A stretch of 18,658 nucleotides of DNA from Planctomycetota bacterium (GTDB taxonomy: Bacteria > Planctomycetota > Phycisphaerae > UBA1845). Under the pieces are notes generated by a model. That model was not told where the DNA came from and did not search any database. It saw nothing but the letters and a program-made list of their open reading frames with translations. Positions 1 through 8,179 of this stretch are shown one piece after another. The DNA lies in contig JADFMZ010000018.1 in the NCBI GenBank assembly GCA_022563615.1, forward strand, positions 1-18,658, read 5' to 3'. Position 1 is the first letter of the stretch; every line of letters begins with the position of its first letter. Made by a program: the position numbers and the translations under genes.

Positions 1-1009
1 CGTCCGCCGCCCGGCCAACGATGCGTTCGCTCTCGACACCAATCGTAATAACATGATCCTGCTTGGCGACCATGTTCATGGCCATCACAGTTACGTCAGG
101 TTTAATCACCTTCCCGGTTGCGTCTTCAAGCCGTGCGTGGATGGCAATCCGCCACCCCCTGGGATAGTGCACCGGAAATTCGATCGATAAGGAATTGAAT
201 AATCCGTCGCCGTCGTAGTCCAGTGTCCGAAAAGTCGGCGGCCCGACGAAATAAGCCCTCTTCTCTTTTGGAATCGCGTAGTAGATCGCTTCGGCCTGAC
301 GCTCCACATGTTTACCGTCGATTTCGTACTTGGCTTGAAACCGTATTCTGTGCCGGCCAACATCAATCGTCCTGACGGACCGCCCAAAGACACCGTCGTT
401 CGGCCGCCCATCGCCATGCTCACCGTCGTCAAAGAGATGGGCCTTAGCCTCCTTCCCGTCGGGCGTCGTGATGGTGGCGGCAAGCTCCATCGACTCCCCC
501 ACAACCACCACGCCCAATTTCATAAGACACGCGTTCAGGTTAAACGCCTTCCCAACCGTCCAGACCTCCGGCGCCACCTGAGGAACCAGCCGCAAACCAT
601 CATCGTAATAAACCGTAACGGTAAGCTTGGCCGATGCGAAGTGACCGGCCTGCACCTCGGCTACCATCTCTCCACCCGCCCATCGGCTGACCCAGATGCT
701 CTCCCTCCAGGTTTTCTCTGAGATCCAATGGGGAGCCCGCCTTCTCGGAAGCAACGACTGTCCACCCGGCCCCCGAAGATCGAACGACAGACACCGACTG
801 CTCCCCTCGACCACAACCGTGAACGCACTGCCAGCTCTAACGGGGATCTTCCGCTGCACGCTCTCTCCTCGCCCGGCCTGCAAGGTTGCTGAGACCGTTT
901 CGATCGCCGCTGCGACAGGAGTACCGGCCGACGCCGTATCGGTCGCCGGGAACGCGAATCCTATCGTCACCACCATCCAATGTGTGAGCATCGTATTCAA
1001 CGTACGCAC
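1..1009 (-). CDS. Partial secreted protein with Ig-like 'DDGxHGD...NDG' domain
   Basis: The reading frame is open from the left edge to a stop at about 1066-1068, so the C-terminus lies outside the window. I chose the GTG at 1009. It is preceded by a GGAAAGG stretch and gives a signal-peptide-like start: Arg at position 2, a hydrophobic core MVVTIGFAFPA, then ASA as a possible cleavage site. ATG at 991 is an alternative start. About 336 residues are visible. The mature part is beta-rich in appearance, and around residues 194-209 it carries DDGEHGDGRPNDGVFG. This acidic signature resembles Ig-like 'choice-of-anchor X' domains of secreted bacterial proteins and the VWA/CLCA-associated domain. 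Further on, LDYDGDGLFNSL could be a calcium-binding loop. I see no enzyme motif. It is probably exported and has its own transcription unit, because a hairpin terminator precedes it. The coding call is firm; the family is tentative. Confidence 0.72.
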   Translation of the reverse strand, partial: MRTLNTMLTHWMVVTIGFAFPATDTASAGTPVAAAIETVSATLQAGRGESVQRKIPVRAGSAFTVVVEGSSRCLSFDLRGPGGQSLLPRRRAPHWISEKTWRESIWVSRWAGGEMVAEVQAGHFASAKLTVTVYYDDGLRLVPQVAPEVWTVGKAFNLNACLMKLGVVVVGESMELAATITTPDGKEAKAHLFDDGEHGDGRPNDGVFGRSVRTIDVGRHRIRFQAKYEIDGKHVERQAEAIYYAIPKEKRAYFVGPPTFRTLDYDGDGLFNSLSIEFPVHYPRGWRIAIHARLEDATGKVIKPDVTVMAMNMVAKQDHVITIGVESERIVGRAAD

Positions 1010-1138
1010 GCCCCTTTCCGAATTTGTCAAGTCGCCCCCACAACCTCTCCCCGGTGCGCCGCGTCAGGATCACGCATCGATCGCCCCCGGTCAAGCCGGA
1101 TTGCGCCCCACACGGCAACCCAATCGCATCCAACAAGA

Positions 1139-1169
1139 AGGCGGGCCCCGGAGATTCCGGAGCCCGCCT
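1139..1169 (-). terminator. Hairpin terminator downstream of the Cys-rich lipoprotein gene
   Basis: On the minus strand AGGCGGGC-T-CCGGA pairs with TCCGG-G-GCCCGCCT around a three-base ATC loop. That is a 14-bp stem with one G-T wobble. It lies about 50 bases after the stop codon at 1221-1223. The bases after it (CTTCTTGTT) are T-rich but not a clean T-run, so termination may be only partly intrinsic. Confidence 0.6.
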
Positions 1170-1220
1170 CGAAAAAGCACACTAACTTCTACAGTGGGTC
1201 ATGCCCACCGCAGTGACGAA

Positions 1221-4200
1221 CTAGTTCCAGTTGTTGAATGTGGCATCCGTCAGGCTCGCGGCGTTGACCCCCGAGAGAATCAGAACGTCGGCACCGACGT
1301 CCCACGCATCCGTGTTCGCGCCACCACCACCGGCGTCTGCAAAGACGCCGATACGGGTGTTGTTCGAACCATCCTCGTAGGCGAGCAAATGGATGTCGCC
1401 GGCCACCACCGTACCACCGCTCCAGACAACCGTGGCCGTGGTTGCGGCAATGTAAGCGGCGGCGTTGGTGTAGGTCGCCAGCGCGTCGCTGATCACCGCC
1501 ATGTCGATGGCGCTACCGGCCGTAGTCGGATCCGTAGTGATCACCTCGATGGTGAAGGCGTTCCCTGATGCGGCGGTAACCTGCCCAAAATCCACCATGT
1601 CGTCGGCGGTACCGGTGCCCTCAACGTTCATCGCCTCGAGCGAGGTGATGTCGAACGTGATCGTGTCCTCATCGATGGTGAAGTCGGTCACGGTGTCGGT
1701 CACCTGCTCAACCATGTCCGTCGTGTCCATGTGGATCGTGTCCGAACCGGAGCCGACGGTCATCGTGTCGGCGCCGGGACCCGGCGTAAGCGTATCGTTA
1801 CCCGAGCCAGACGTGATGGTATCCGCGCACGAGGTGTTTGTGTCGCCGGTGAAGGTATTGTTGCCCTCGCCGAGAGTTACCACCGTCGATGTCGCAGTGC
1901 TATTGGCGGCGAACGTCACCGTGTCGTTCTTGACACCGCCTGTGTAGGTGGCGCCCGAAGCGACGAAGCCGAACGTGGCGTTGAAGTTACCCACCACGCC
2001 GCTGGCGTTCATCGTCGTGACCGTCACGCCACTGGCGGGAGCGACCGTCCCCATCGTCACGTTCGATGATCCGGTAGCCGTAAAGGATGTCAGCCCCGTC
2101 ATCGTAATTCCGCTGAACGTGCAGGGACCGTCCGAGCATACGACCGTACAGTTCTCGAAGCTGTTGGCAATGATCGCGCTGGTGCCGATCGTGTGACCGT
2201 TGGTCGTGGAGGTGCCGGCATTCAGCGCCGTGCCACGGTTGCCCACAGTAATGGCCAGCGCGTCGCCCGTACCCGTCGCCCCGGTCGCCGTGTAGGTGAT
2301 CGTGTCGTAGACCTGAGCAGCCTGCGTGTTGTTGCCACGGAAGTTCAGGCCCGGGAACGTGCCGCTGGTCGCCGGCACGTTGGACAGCGTGAAGACATTG
2401 GCCGTGCCGTCACCTTCGTTCGTGATCATGGTCAGACCCGTGTGGCCGCTGAAGTTGACGCTCACGGTGGCCGTCGCGTTGTAGCGAACCTCCTCGACAT
2501 TCCGCAGCTTCGAGGCGGCGCCAAATGTCGTGGAGAAAGTGTTCTGAACCACATCGGTCCCGTCGCCCAGATCCAGCGTACCGGTGGTGAAGTCGGTGGT
2601 AGCCAGCGCGGACCCGAAGATAATGAGATCGTTGCCGCTGCCACCCGTAATCGCAACGAAGTTCGATGTCGGGTTGCCAAACGTTACGTAGTCGCAGGTC
2701 ACCGTACCGGCCTGGTCCGCACAGGTGCCGGTGCCGAGCGTCAGCCCACCACTCAGCGCCGACGCGTCATGGGTCAGGATGGTCGTCGGAATGACGTCCA
2801 CCTTGAGGTTGGCCGTACCAGTGTAGTTGGCCGTCGCCATCGATGTACCCGTTCCCTGCGTCAAACTGGTCAGACGGTTGTCGGTTGTGCCATTACTTGT
2901 GAAATTCACGGCCTCAAAGCCGTTGGCTGCGTTCGTGATGATATTCGCATCGCCAACCGTGGCATTTTCCAGCGAGATGCCGATGGCGTCGGACGAACCG
3001 GCGGTCGTGCTCGACTGAGCGAACGTGATGTCCAGGTCAACGAGGGTGTCGTTGATGGTCATGAATCCGATGTCCACCATCTCCTGCATACCCGTAACCA
3101 CGAGGTCGTTGACGCTGCCGACCTGATAGATCGTGTTCACGCCGCTGACGTTCGTGGCACTGAGGGTAAGTACGCCGGTGGAGAAGTTCGTAAGCCTGAG
3201 ATCTTCGATATCCGCGAGCGTCGGAACGACCGTGCCGGCCGTGTTGAAGCTGGCGTTAAGTACGTCATTACCCGCCAGGCCGTTCGCACTGTCACCCGTC
3301 TGAACCGTAGCAACTTGCGTACCGCTCGAGGGGTTGAACACCAGCGCGCCGTTGAACACATCGTCGCCCGTGCTGCCGGTCAGGTTGTCCTGTCCCAGCG
3401 TGAAATCGATTGAGGGGCAGGTCGGGCAGGTACAAGTTGCCGAGGTGTCGCCTTCCGCACAGTCCGGAGTCTGGGAAACGCCCTCGCAGGTGCACACGGT
3501 AGCGGCACACGGATCAGATCCGGCCACACAGGCGCCCAGGTCGGTGTCGCAGACGTCGGTACCGTTGCAGAAGAGACCGTCATCCGTGCAATCGGCATCC
3601 TCCGTGCACTCTACGCCTTGTTCGCACAGACCGGTGGTCGTATTGCAGGTCTCGTCCGTCGGGCAGTTATCGACATTGTCGCACTCGCCGCCATCGCAGC
3701 TATCGTCCGTACACGCTACGCCGTCGTCGCAATCCTGATCCGTATGCGAGCAAGCGCCATCAAGGCACGCGTCGTCCGTGCAGGCATCGTCGTCATCGCA
3801 ATCGTCAGCGAGCACGCAGGTTTCGGTGCAATCCCCGTTGAGGCAGGTCTCGCCCTCAGGACACACAACGTCTTCGTTAACGCAATCGCCGGTCTCGGCG
3901 TCACATGAATCGTCCGTACAGTCGTCGAGATCGTCACAATCAGGGGCCTCGTTCACGCAGCCGATGGCTTCGTCGCACGAATCGTCCGTGCATACATCGC
4001 CGTCGTCGCATGTGAGGGCGTCATTCACGCACTCGTTGTCATCGTCGCAGGTGTCAGTTGTGCAGGCGTCGCCGTCGTCGCAGTCGGCCGCCACACCGCA
4101 CTCTTCGCAGAAGGTATCAACGCAAACCGGAAGTTCTGCCGAGCAGTCTGCGTTGTCGCGGCAGTCCACGCAGACCGTGTCCACGCAGAAGGCGCCGCCC

Positions 4201-4349
4201 GCGCAGTCGGCGTCGTCACCACAGGGGCAACCTTGAAGCCCCATCAGCACCGGCATCAAGGCCAGGATTCCCGCGGGCACGCCCCAACGAGACACTTTTC
4301 GCACCCACGTGCGACGCTTTGCTTCAGATTGCACATTCGAAACTTGCAT
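1221..4349 (-). CDS. Predicted surface lipoprotein: CTDC-type Cys repeats plus RTX/bluetail-like beta region
   Basis: This 1042-residue protein starts at ATG 4349 behind a strong GGAGG at 4359-4363. Residues 1-40 form a lipoprotein signal: basic KRR and RK, a hydrophobic stretch, then LQG before Cys41. Residues 41-312 are Cys/Asp-rich with repeated units of the form CDDGDxCTxDxCDxxxGCVN, resembling the Dictyostelium CTDC repeat. They are probably disulfide-rich and calcium-binding. Residues 316-336 (TLGQDNLTGSTGDDVFNG) open a long Thr/Gly/Ser-rich beta region with S-layer-like wording such as PTLADIEDLRLTN. Residues 827-872 hold RTX-like steps (GSGNDTLTPGPGADTMTVG). The tail, with VTDFTIDEDTITF and GADVLILSGVNAASLTDATF, resembles bluetail-domain C-termini. 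I infer a cell-surface or S-layer-associated structural or adhesive protein. No catalytic motif is seen. It appears monocistronic. Confidence 0.88.
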   Translation of the reverse strand: MQVSNVQSEAKRRTWVRKVSRWGVPAGILALMPVLMGLQGCPCGDDADCAGGAFCVDTVCVDCRDNADCSAELPVCVDTFCEECGVAADCDDGDACTTDTCDDDNECVNDALTCDDGDVCTDDSCDEAIGCVNEAPDCDDLDDCTDDSCDAETGDCVNEDVVCPEGETCLNGDCTETCVLADDCDDDDACTDDACLDGACSHTDQDCDDGVACTDDSCDGGECDNVDNCPTDETCNTTTGLCEQGVECTEDADCTDDGLFCNGTDVCDTDLGACVAGSDPCAATVCTCEGVSQTPDCAEGDTSATCTCPTCPSIDFTLGQDNLTGSTGDDVFNGALVFNPSSGTQVATVQTGDSANGLAGNDVLNASFNTAGTVVPTLADIEDLRLTNFSTGVLTLSATNVSGVNTIYQVGSVNDLVVTGMQEMVDIGFMTINDTLVDLDITFAQSSTTAGSSDAIGISLENATVGDANIITNAANGFEAVNFTSNGTTDNRLTSLTQGTGTSMATANYTGTANLKVDVIPTTILTHDASALSGGLTLGTGTCADQAGTVTCDYVTFGNPTSNFVAITGGSGNDLIIFGSALATTDFTTGTLDLGDGTDVVQNTFSTTFGAASKLRNVEEVRYNATATVSVNFSGHTGLTMITNEGDGTANVFTLSNVPATSGTFPGLNFRGNNTQAAQVYDTITYTATGATGTGDALAITVGNRGTALNAGTSTTNGHTIGTSAIIANSFENCTVVCSDGPCTFSGITMTGLTSFTATGSSNVTMGTVAPASGVTVTTMNASGVVGNFNATFGFVASGATYTGGVKNDTVTFAANSTATSTVVTLGEGNNTFTGDTNTSCADTITSGSGNDTLTPGPGADTMTVGSGSDTIHMDTTDMVEQVTDTVTDFTIDEDTITFDITSLEAMNVEGTGTADDMVDFGQVTAASGNAFTIEVITTDPTTAGSAIDMAVISDALATYTNAAAYIAATTATVVWSGGTVVAGDIHLLAYEDGSNNTRIGVFADAGGGGANTDAWDVGADVLILSGVNAASLTDATFNNWN
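3668..4085 (-). repeat. Tandem coding repeats of the Cys/Asp-rich CTDC type
   Basis: This stretch encodes residues about 89-228 of the lipoprotein as consecutive units of roughly 20-25 residues, e.g. CDDGDVCTDDSCDEAIGC and CDDLDDCTDDSCDAETGDC. At DNA level a word related to TCGTCCGT recurs, for example near 3696, 3775, 3911 and 3982. The copies have diverged more in sequence than in their Cys/Asp pattern. Confidence 0.7.
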
Positions 4350-5071
4350 TACGGTTTACCTCCAGGCTTGCAAAACACTGTGGCGTGCCTCGTCGCACAC
4401 GCTCATCCGGTCCAACAGCACGTCATCCAAAAAAACGTTATCAAACACACCCAGCCCCGCCGTTACGCGATAGTTCGCGCCGTTCGGAACTACGAAGACT
4501 ATTTTTTTATCCTATGATCCAAGGCGTACCCAAGAGCCATCCGGAGAGACTCTCCCTGTCGCTCAACTCGCGGCCATACCTTCCGCGAAGCTCATCAACA
4601 GGTCAGCACCTTTTCCGGTTTGGCGGCCTGAATCGTTCTGACAACGCGCCTCATCAGAACGCCGGCCCCCTAAGGGCACTTGCAGAAACTGCGAGCCTCC
4701 TTGCATTCACCCTTGCCTGCATAGCGCAAGAGTGCGATAACCGAAGTCCACAGCGGGCGAATTGTAGGGGTTGGTTTCGGCAAGTCAACCGCCAATTTCC
4801 AAAAGATTTCGCCCGTGACAGCCCGCCCAGCCGCCATCCAAACCGCGTCAGGAGGGCATTATCGCGCGTTCGCTTGTTGAGTGCTAATCGGCCCCTCGTT
4901 TACCACATCTTGAGTCCTATGGGTGCGAAAACGGACCTTTCTCTGACCTTCAAGGAAGTTCACCATAGGAAAAGGCAATGCGAAGAGAACCAATATCATT
5001 CTAACTTATTATTTGCCAGTAGATTATGTGATCACCAAGGCAATGGCGACAGCGGAACGCAAACGGTTCGC
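4350..5071. other. Gene-poor intergenic region of about 720 bp
   Basis: This lies between the end of coaB and the start of the lipoprotein gene, both read leftwards. I find no frame here that looks like a protein; the long plus-strand frame crossing it is antisense to both flanking genes. The promoter of the lipoprotein gene must lie here, but I cannot place convincing -35/-10 boxes. One notable element is the inverted repeat TAGTTC...GAACTA at 4471-4492, with a run of seven T at 4502-4508 on the plus strand. The coaB end lacks an obvious terminator; a weak GCGAAC/GTTCCGC hairpin sits just past its stop. Confidence 0.5.
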
Positions 5072-5698
5072 TCAATCGTTGCTCGTCAATTTTTCGACCA
5101 GGTCCACCACCACGGACGCAAGCTCGGCCTTGCTGCCCGAAATCGGGTCGCCCCAGCCCGTACCCGCGCGGAAGACCTCGATTTCGGCGGAATCGCCGCC
5201 CACATTGCCCAGACCGTTAAGCACGATGGCGTCGCAGCGCTTGCGGCGCAGCTTCTCCTCGGCACGAGCGCGATGGTCCTGATCTTCCATGGCGAAGCCG
5301 ATCAACACGCGATCGCCTTTGATCCTGCCCAGATGGGCGCAAATGTCCGGCGTGGGCTGAAGATGAATTGTGCGTACGCGGTTTTGTTTCCTGAGCTTGT
5401 GATCTAGCCTTCTCGTCGGGCGATAGTCACACACCGCAGCCGTCATGATCGCGGCACGGCAACTGTCAAACAAGGACAAGACGACCTCAAACATCTCTTC
5501 GGCTGATACGACATGGATCACTTGCACGCCGTGCGGTTCAGGCAAACCCACGGGGCCGCATACCATCACCACATCGTGACCGCGCGAGGCCGCCTCGGAG
5601 GCAATCTCATACCCCATCTTTCCGCTCGATGGATTGGAGATGAAGCGAACCGAGTCGAAGAACTCTCGAGTCGGGCCAGCTGTTACGAGAAGACGCAT
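5072..5698 (-). CDS. coaB: Phosphopantothenate-cysteine ligase (CoaB), stand-alone
   Basis: CoaB joins 4'-phosphopantothenate with cysteine, using a nucleotide triphosphate, in coenzyme A synthesis. The 208-residue protein begins MRLLVTAGPTREFFDSVRF, the usual N-terminus of the ligase domain. SGKMG follows at 25-29, TAAVCDYRP at 86-94, the lysine-bearing HKLRKQ at 100-105, PTPDI at 115-119, LIGFAMED at 132-139 and NGLGNVGGD at 161-169. The frame is open upstream to 5902, but that extension overlaps coaC, has no family similarity and reads like non-coding sequence. I therefore start at ATG 5698, although its ribosome binding site is weak. In many bacteria this domain is fused to the C-terminus of CoaC; here it is a separate protein 70 bases downstream. 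It is the last gene of the operon. Confidence 0.9.
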   Translation of the reverse strand: MRLLVTAGPTREFFDSVRFISNPSSGKMGYEIASEAASRGHDVVMVCGPVGLPEPHGVQVIHVVSAEEMFEVVLSLFDSCRAAIMTAAVCDYRPTRRLDHKLRKQNRVRTIHLQPTPDICAHLGRIKGDRVLIGFAMEDQDHRARAEEKLRRKRCDAIVLNGLGNVGGDSAEIEVFRAGTGWGDPISGSKAELASVVVDLVEKLTSND

Positions 5699-5768
5699 GA
5701 TGGAAATGAATTCAAAAGGTCTCAACGGCGTACGGCGAAGGAAAGCAAAACATCTCTCTCGCCATGGG

Positions 5769-6377
5769 CTATTCCGCCTTCGCGGTTGCCTTGGCCGGCT
5801 GCGCTTGGAGCATGCAGCCGACCCGATCGAGAATCTCAGCGGGTTCTGCCATCCGTCCAGGCCCGACGCTGCGACACGCAAGCCAACCCTCGCTCGGACC
5901 AACCCACTGGAAGCCCAAGTCTTTCAGCGTGGTTACGTTTCGTTGCACGATCGGATGGTTCCACATGCGATCATTCATCGAAGGCGCCAGCAGAACGGGC
6001 GACGCAGTGCTCACGACCAACGTGGTGACCGCATCATCGGCGATGCCCGCCGCGATTTTCCCGATGATGTCGGCCGTCGCCGGCGCGATCAACATCAGAT
6101 CGGCGTTGTCGGTCAGAGTAATGTGTTGCGGGTCTGCTGGATCGTTCGCGTTCCACAGGCTCGTCAGCACGCGCCGGCCCGTCAAGGCTTGAAACGTCGC
6201 AACCCCCACAAACTTCCTGGCGGCGCGCGTCATGGCCACAGTCACACCGACCCCACGCTGCACCAGCGCAGAAACGACCTCGCAAACTTTGTAAGCCGCG
6301 ATGCCGCCGCAGACCGCTACGAGGACTTCATAGCCGGCCAGGTTCGCCGGAGCACGGGGTTCAGGCCTGCTCGTCAT
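5769..6377 (-). CDS. coaC: Phosphopantothenoylcysteine decarboxylase (CoaC)
   Basis: This flavoprotein decarboxylates 4'-phosphopantothenoylcysteine to 4'-phosphopantetheine, the step after CoaB. The 202 residues contain the FMN-binding start VLVAVCGGIAAYK (18-30), the catalytic-histidine region QHITLTDNADLMLIAPATAD (His85), PSMNDRMW with the conserved Asn135, and the substrate-clamp motif GWLACRSVGPGRM with Cys168. The protein ends soon after, in an Ala/Lys-rich tail, with no ligase domain attached. The ATG at 6377 lies inside the end of rpoZ (17-base overlap), indicating translational coupling. The first 14 residues before YEVLVAV are not conserved in type, so a later start cannot be excluded. 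Confidence 0.92.
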   Translation of the reverse strand: MTSRPEPRAPANLAGYEVLVAVCGGIAAYKVCEVVSALVQRGVGVTVAMTRAARKFVGVATFQALTGRRVLTSLWNANDPADPQHITLTDNADLMLIAPATADIIGKIAAGIADDAVTTLVVSTASPVLLAPSMNDRMWNHPIVQRNVTTLKDLGFQWVGPSEGWLACRSVGPGRMAEPAEILDRVGCMLQAQPAKATAKAE

Positions 6378-6585
6378 CGGTGGACGATCCTTCGACCGTT
6401 TCGAGCACGATCTTACCCTCTTCGATTTCCCGGATGACGACTTCGAGGTCCGTGAGCCCCTTGGGGTCCACCATGGGCCTGGCCCCCTGCATGAGCTGAA
6501 GCCATCGGCGCTGGATCAGCGTCGTCAACTTGAACCGGCCACCCACTTTTTCGATGATGTCGTCATGGCGTAACGCTTCAATCAT
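6361..6585 (-). CDS. rpoZ: RNA polymerase omega subunit
   Basis: This 74-residue protein matches the omega subunit in size and layout. MIEALRHDDIIEKVGGRFKL, followed by TTLIQRRWLQLMQGARP, corresponds to the conserved helix pair that cradles the C-terminal tail of beta-prime. An acidic tail, LEVVIREIEEGKI..., follows. Omega helps fold and recruit beta-prime. The start codon overlaps the gmk stop as ATGA, and the stop overlaps the coaC start. The order gmk-rpoZ-coaBC is one of the most widespread bacterial gene orders and supports the call. Confidence 0.9.
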   Translation of the reverse strand: MIEALRHDDIIEKVGGRFKLTTLIQRRWLQLMQGARPMVDPKGLTDLEVVIREIEEGKIVLETVEGSSTDDEQA

Positions 6586-7184
6586 GGTTCTTGTTGCTCC
6601 TTTGCGATGATGCTTCTGACTTCTTGAATGGTCGTTTCCAAGACGTCGTTCACGACAAAATAGGGATAACAGCCACTGTCGCGGGCAACGGCGATCTCGC
6701 CATCGGCCTGCCCCAGACGACGGGCCAATTGCTCGCCAGCCTCCGTACTACGCCCTTCGAGCCGGGCGCGCAACGACTCCATGTTCGGCGGCAGGACAAA
6801 GATTCGTATCGACTCCGGCATCCGGGCGGCCACCTGTATTGTCCCCTGCACGTCGATTTCCGCAACGATATTTCGCCCACGGGACATGGCCTCCTCAATC
6901 GGAAGGCGCGGCGTGCCGTAACGCTGTCCCACATACTCGGCGCTTTCAAGGAATTCACCCGCCAACTCCCGACGTTCGAACTCCTCGCGATCGACGAACA
7001 TATAACTTTCACCACTGACCTCGCCCGATCGAGGCGGCCGGGTCGTCACCGAGACGCTCCAGGCTGCATCGGGAAGTTGGGCCAGAAGCCCCTTGCAGAT
7101 CGAGGTCTTGCCGGCTCCCGATGGCCCGCTGATGACGATAAGTTTTCCGGGGCCCGCACCCGTCGGGGCGCCGCTATTCGACAT
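6582..7184 (-). CDS. gmk: Guanylate kinase
   Basis: Guanylate kinase phosphorylates GMP to GDP with ATP in the cytoplasm. The 200-residue protein has the P-loop GPSGAGKTS (20-28), the GMP-binding TTRPPRSGEVSGESYMFV (47-64), FLESAEYVGQRYGT (78-91), EIDVQG (109-114) and the lid region RLEGRSTEAGEQLARRL (141-157). The length is normal for the family (about 190-210). The first 12 residues are a Gly/Ala/Pro-rich extension. Its start lies 11 bases inside the end of yicC, and its stop overlaps the rpoZ start by four bases, so the three genes are likely cotranscribed and translationally coupled. Confidence 0.96.
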   Translation of the reverse strand: MSNSGAPTGAGPGKLIVISGPSGAGKTSICKGLLAQLPDAAWSVSVTTRPPRSGEVSGESYMFVDREEFERRELAGEFLESAEYVGQRYGTPRLPIEEAMSRGRNIVAEIDVQGTIQVAARMPESIRIFVLPPNMESLRARLEGRSTEAGEQLARRLGQADGEIAVARDSGCYPYFVVNDVLETTIQEVRSIIAKEQQEP

Positions 7185-8058
7185 TCTGAACCTGTTCCTT
7201 CAACCGATCGACCCGCCCCTTAATCTCGACGACGCTTCGGGCGATGGCAGCGTCGTTGCTCTTGGATCCGATGGTGTTGACCTCTCGAAGCAGTTCCTGG
7301 GCCAGAAAGTCGAGCGTACGCCCGACCTGTTCACCCCGGTTGCAGAGCTGCTCAAACTGCTCAAGGTGGGAGAACATTCGGGTGATCTCCTCAGCCACAT
7401 CGCTGCGCTCGGCAAAGATGGCGATCTCCCGAGTCAGGCTGTCCGCCTCCAGCTCGACCCGGCTTTCACGCATCAAGGCCGCCACGCGTGTCCGCAGGCG
7501 CTCATGGTATTCCTCAATGACGTTCGGCGCTCGAGTTCCAATCGTATCGAGCTCGGCCCGGATGGCGCCCAAGTGGTGCAACAGGTCGCGGCACAGGGCT
7601 TCACCCTCTTGGCTTCGCATTCGGATCACCGCGTCCAAGGCGCGATGCGTCAACTCCAGAACCGTTTCAAGCTGCCCTTGCCGGGCGGCGTCATCCAATG
7701 CCACCGGCTCACATACACCTGGCAACATAGTCAGGGAGGCCAGATCCATGGTCGCTTGCAGCCCGCCGGGAACGCGCACCTGCCCCATTGCGTCAACGTA
7801 ATGTTGCAAGGCCGCTTTGTTGATCGTGCGAAAAACCGGCTGATCTTCACTGCGAATCTGGAGCGAGCAACTAACACTCCCCCGCGCGACGCGAGCCCGC
7901 AAAACCTTCTCGACCTCGTGCTCTAGGGACTGCAAGTGCTCGGGCAGCCTGATGGAGAGTTTGATGTATCGCCCGTTGACCGTGCGTATATTCAGCGCGT
8001 AGCTCACGCCGTCGCGAACGTGTTGGGCCTCGCCATAGCCGGTCATGGAGTGAATCAT
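7174..8058 (-). CDS. yicC: YicC-family endoribonuclease
   Basis: The 294-residue protein starts MIHSMTGYGEA, the family hallmark, and ends with the conserved block LDFLAQELLREVNTIGSKSNDAAI...VEIKGRVDRLKEQVQNVE (DUF1732). The middle has the typical LNIRTVNGRYIKLSIRLP segment and charged helices, including LTREIAIFAERSDVAEEITRMFSHL. E. coli YicC is reported to act as an endoribonuclease in small-RNA turnover. The gene often sits just before gmk, as here, overlapping it by 11 bases. The upstream 240-bp gap to secG may hold its own promoter. Confidence 0.93.
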   Translation of the reverse strand: MIHSMTGYGEAQHVRDGVSYALNIRTVNGRYIKLSIRLPEHLQSLEHEVEKVLRARVARGSVSCSLQIRSEDQPVFRTINKAALQHYVDAMGQVRVPGGLQATMDLASLTMLPGVCEPVALDDAARQGQLETVLELTHRALDAVIRMRSQEGEALCRDLLHHLGAIRAELDTIGTRAPNVIEEYHERLRTRVAALMRESRVELEADSLTREIAIFAERSDVAEEITRMFSHLEQFEQLCNRGEQVGRTLDFLAQELLREVNTIGSKSNDAAIARSVVEIKGRVDRLKEQVQNVE

Positions 8059-8160
8059 GCGCTGGATCGGTCCTTGCCGGCGTCAGCGTCGAACCGACGC
8101 CCCCCTTTGTACTCGATCGAGATTCATCTTGCGAGTTAGCGACTGCCAGGGGATGGGTAG

Positions 8161-8179
8161 GGCAAAGATCATCTTTGCC
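8161..8179. repeat. Near-perfect palindrome in the secG-yicC gap, with two related copies
   Basis: GGCAAAGAT-C-ATCTTTGCC is a 9-bp perfect dyad around one central base. Its left half-site GCAAAGATCA recurs at 8216-8225, and as GCAAAGTTCA at 8279-8288. A separate 6-bp hairpin CGGGAG/CTCCCG lies at 8250-8267. None is followed by a T-run. The palindrome could be an operator or a weak hairpin terminator of secG. The 242-bp gap (8059-8300) otherwise shows no convincing gene. Confidence 0.4.

Noticed and set aside
2193..3413. Plus-strand open frame of 406 codons inside the lipoprotein gene
   Set aside because: Antisense to a well-supported repeat protein; Arg/Val/Gly-rich low-complexity product with no ribosome binding site context or motif.
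4058..5407. Plus-strand open frame of 449 codons across the intergenic region
   Set aside because: It is antisense to both the lipoprotein and coaB, is Arg/Pro/Ser-rich without any family pattern, and arises from GC-biased codons of the opposite strand.
5699..5902. Upstream extension of the coaB frame to 276 residues
   Set aside because: It overlaps coaC, shows no family similarity, and the canonical ligase N-terminus MRLLVTAGPTRE begins exactly at 5698.
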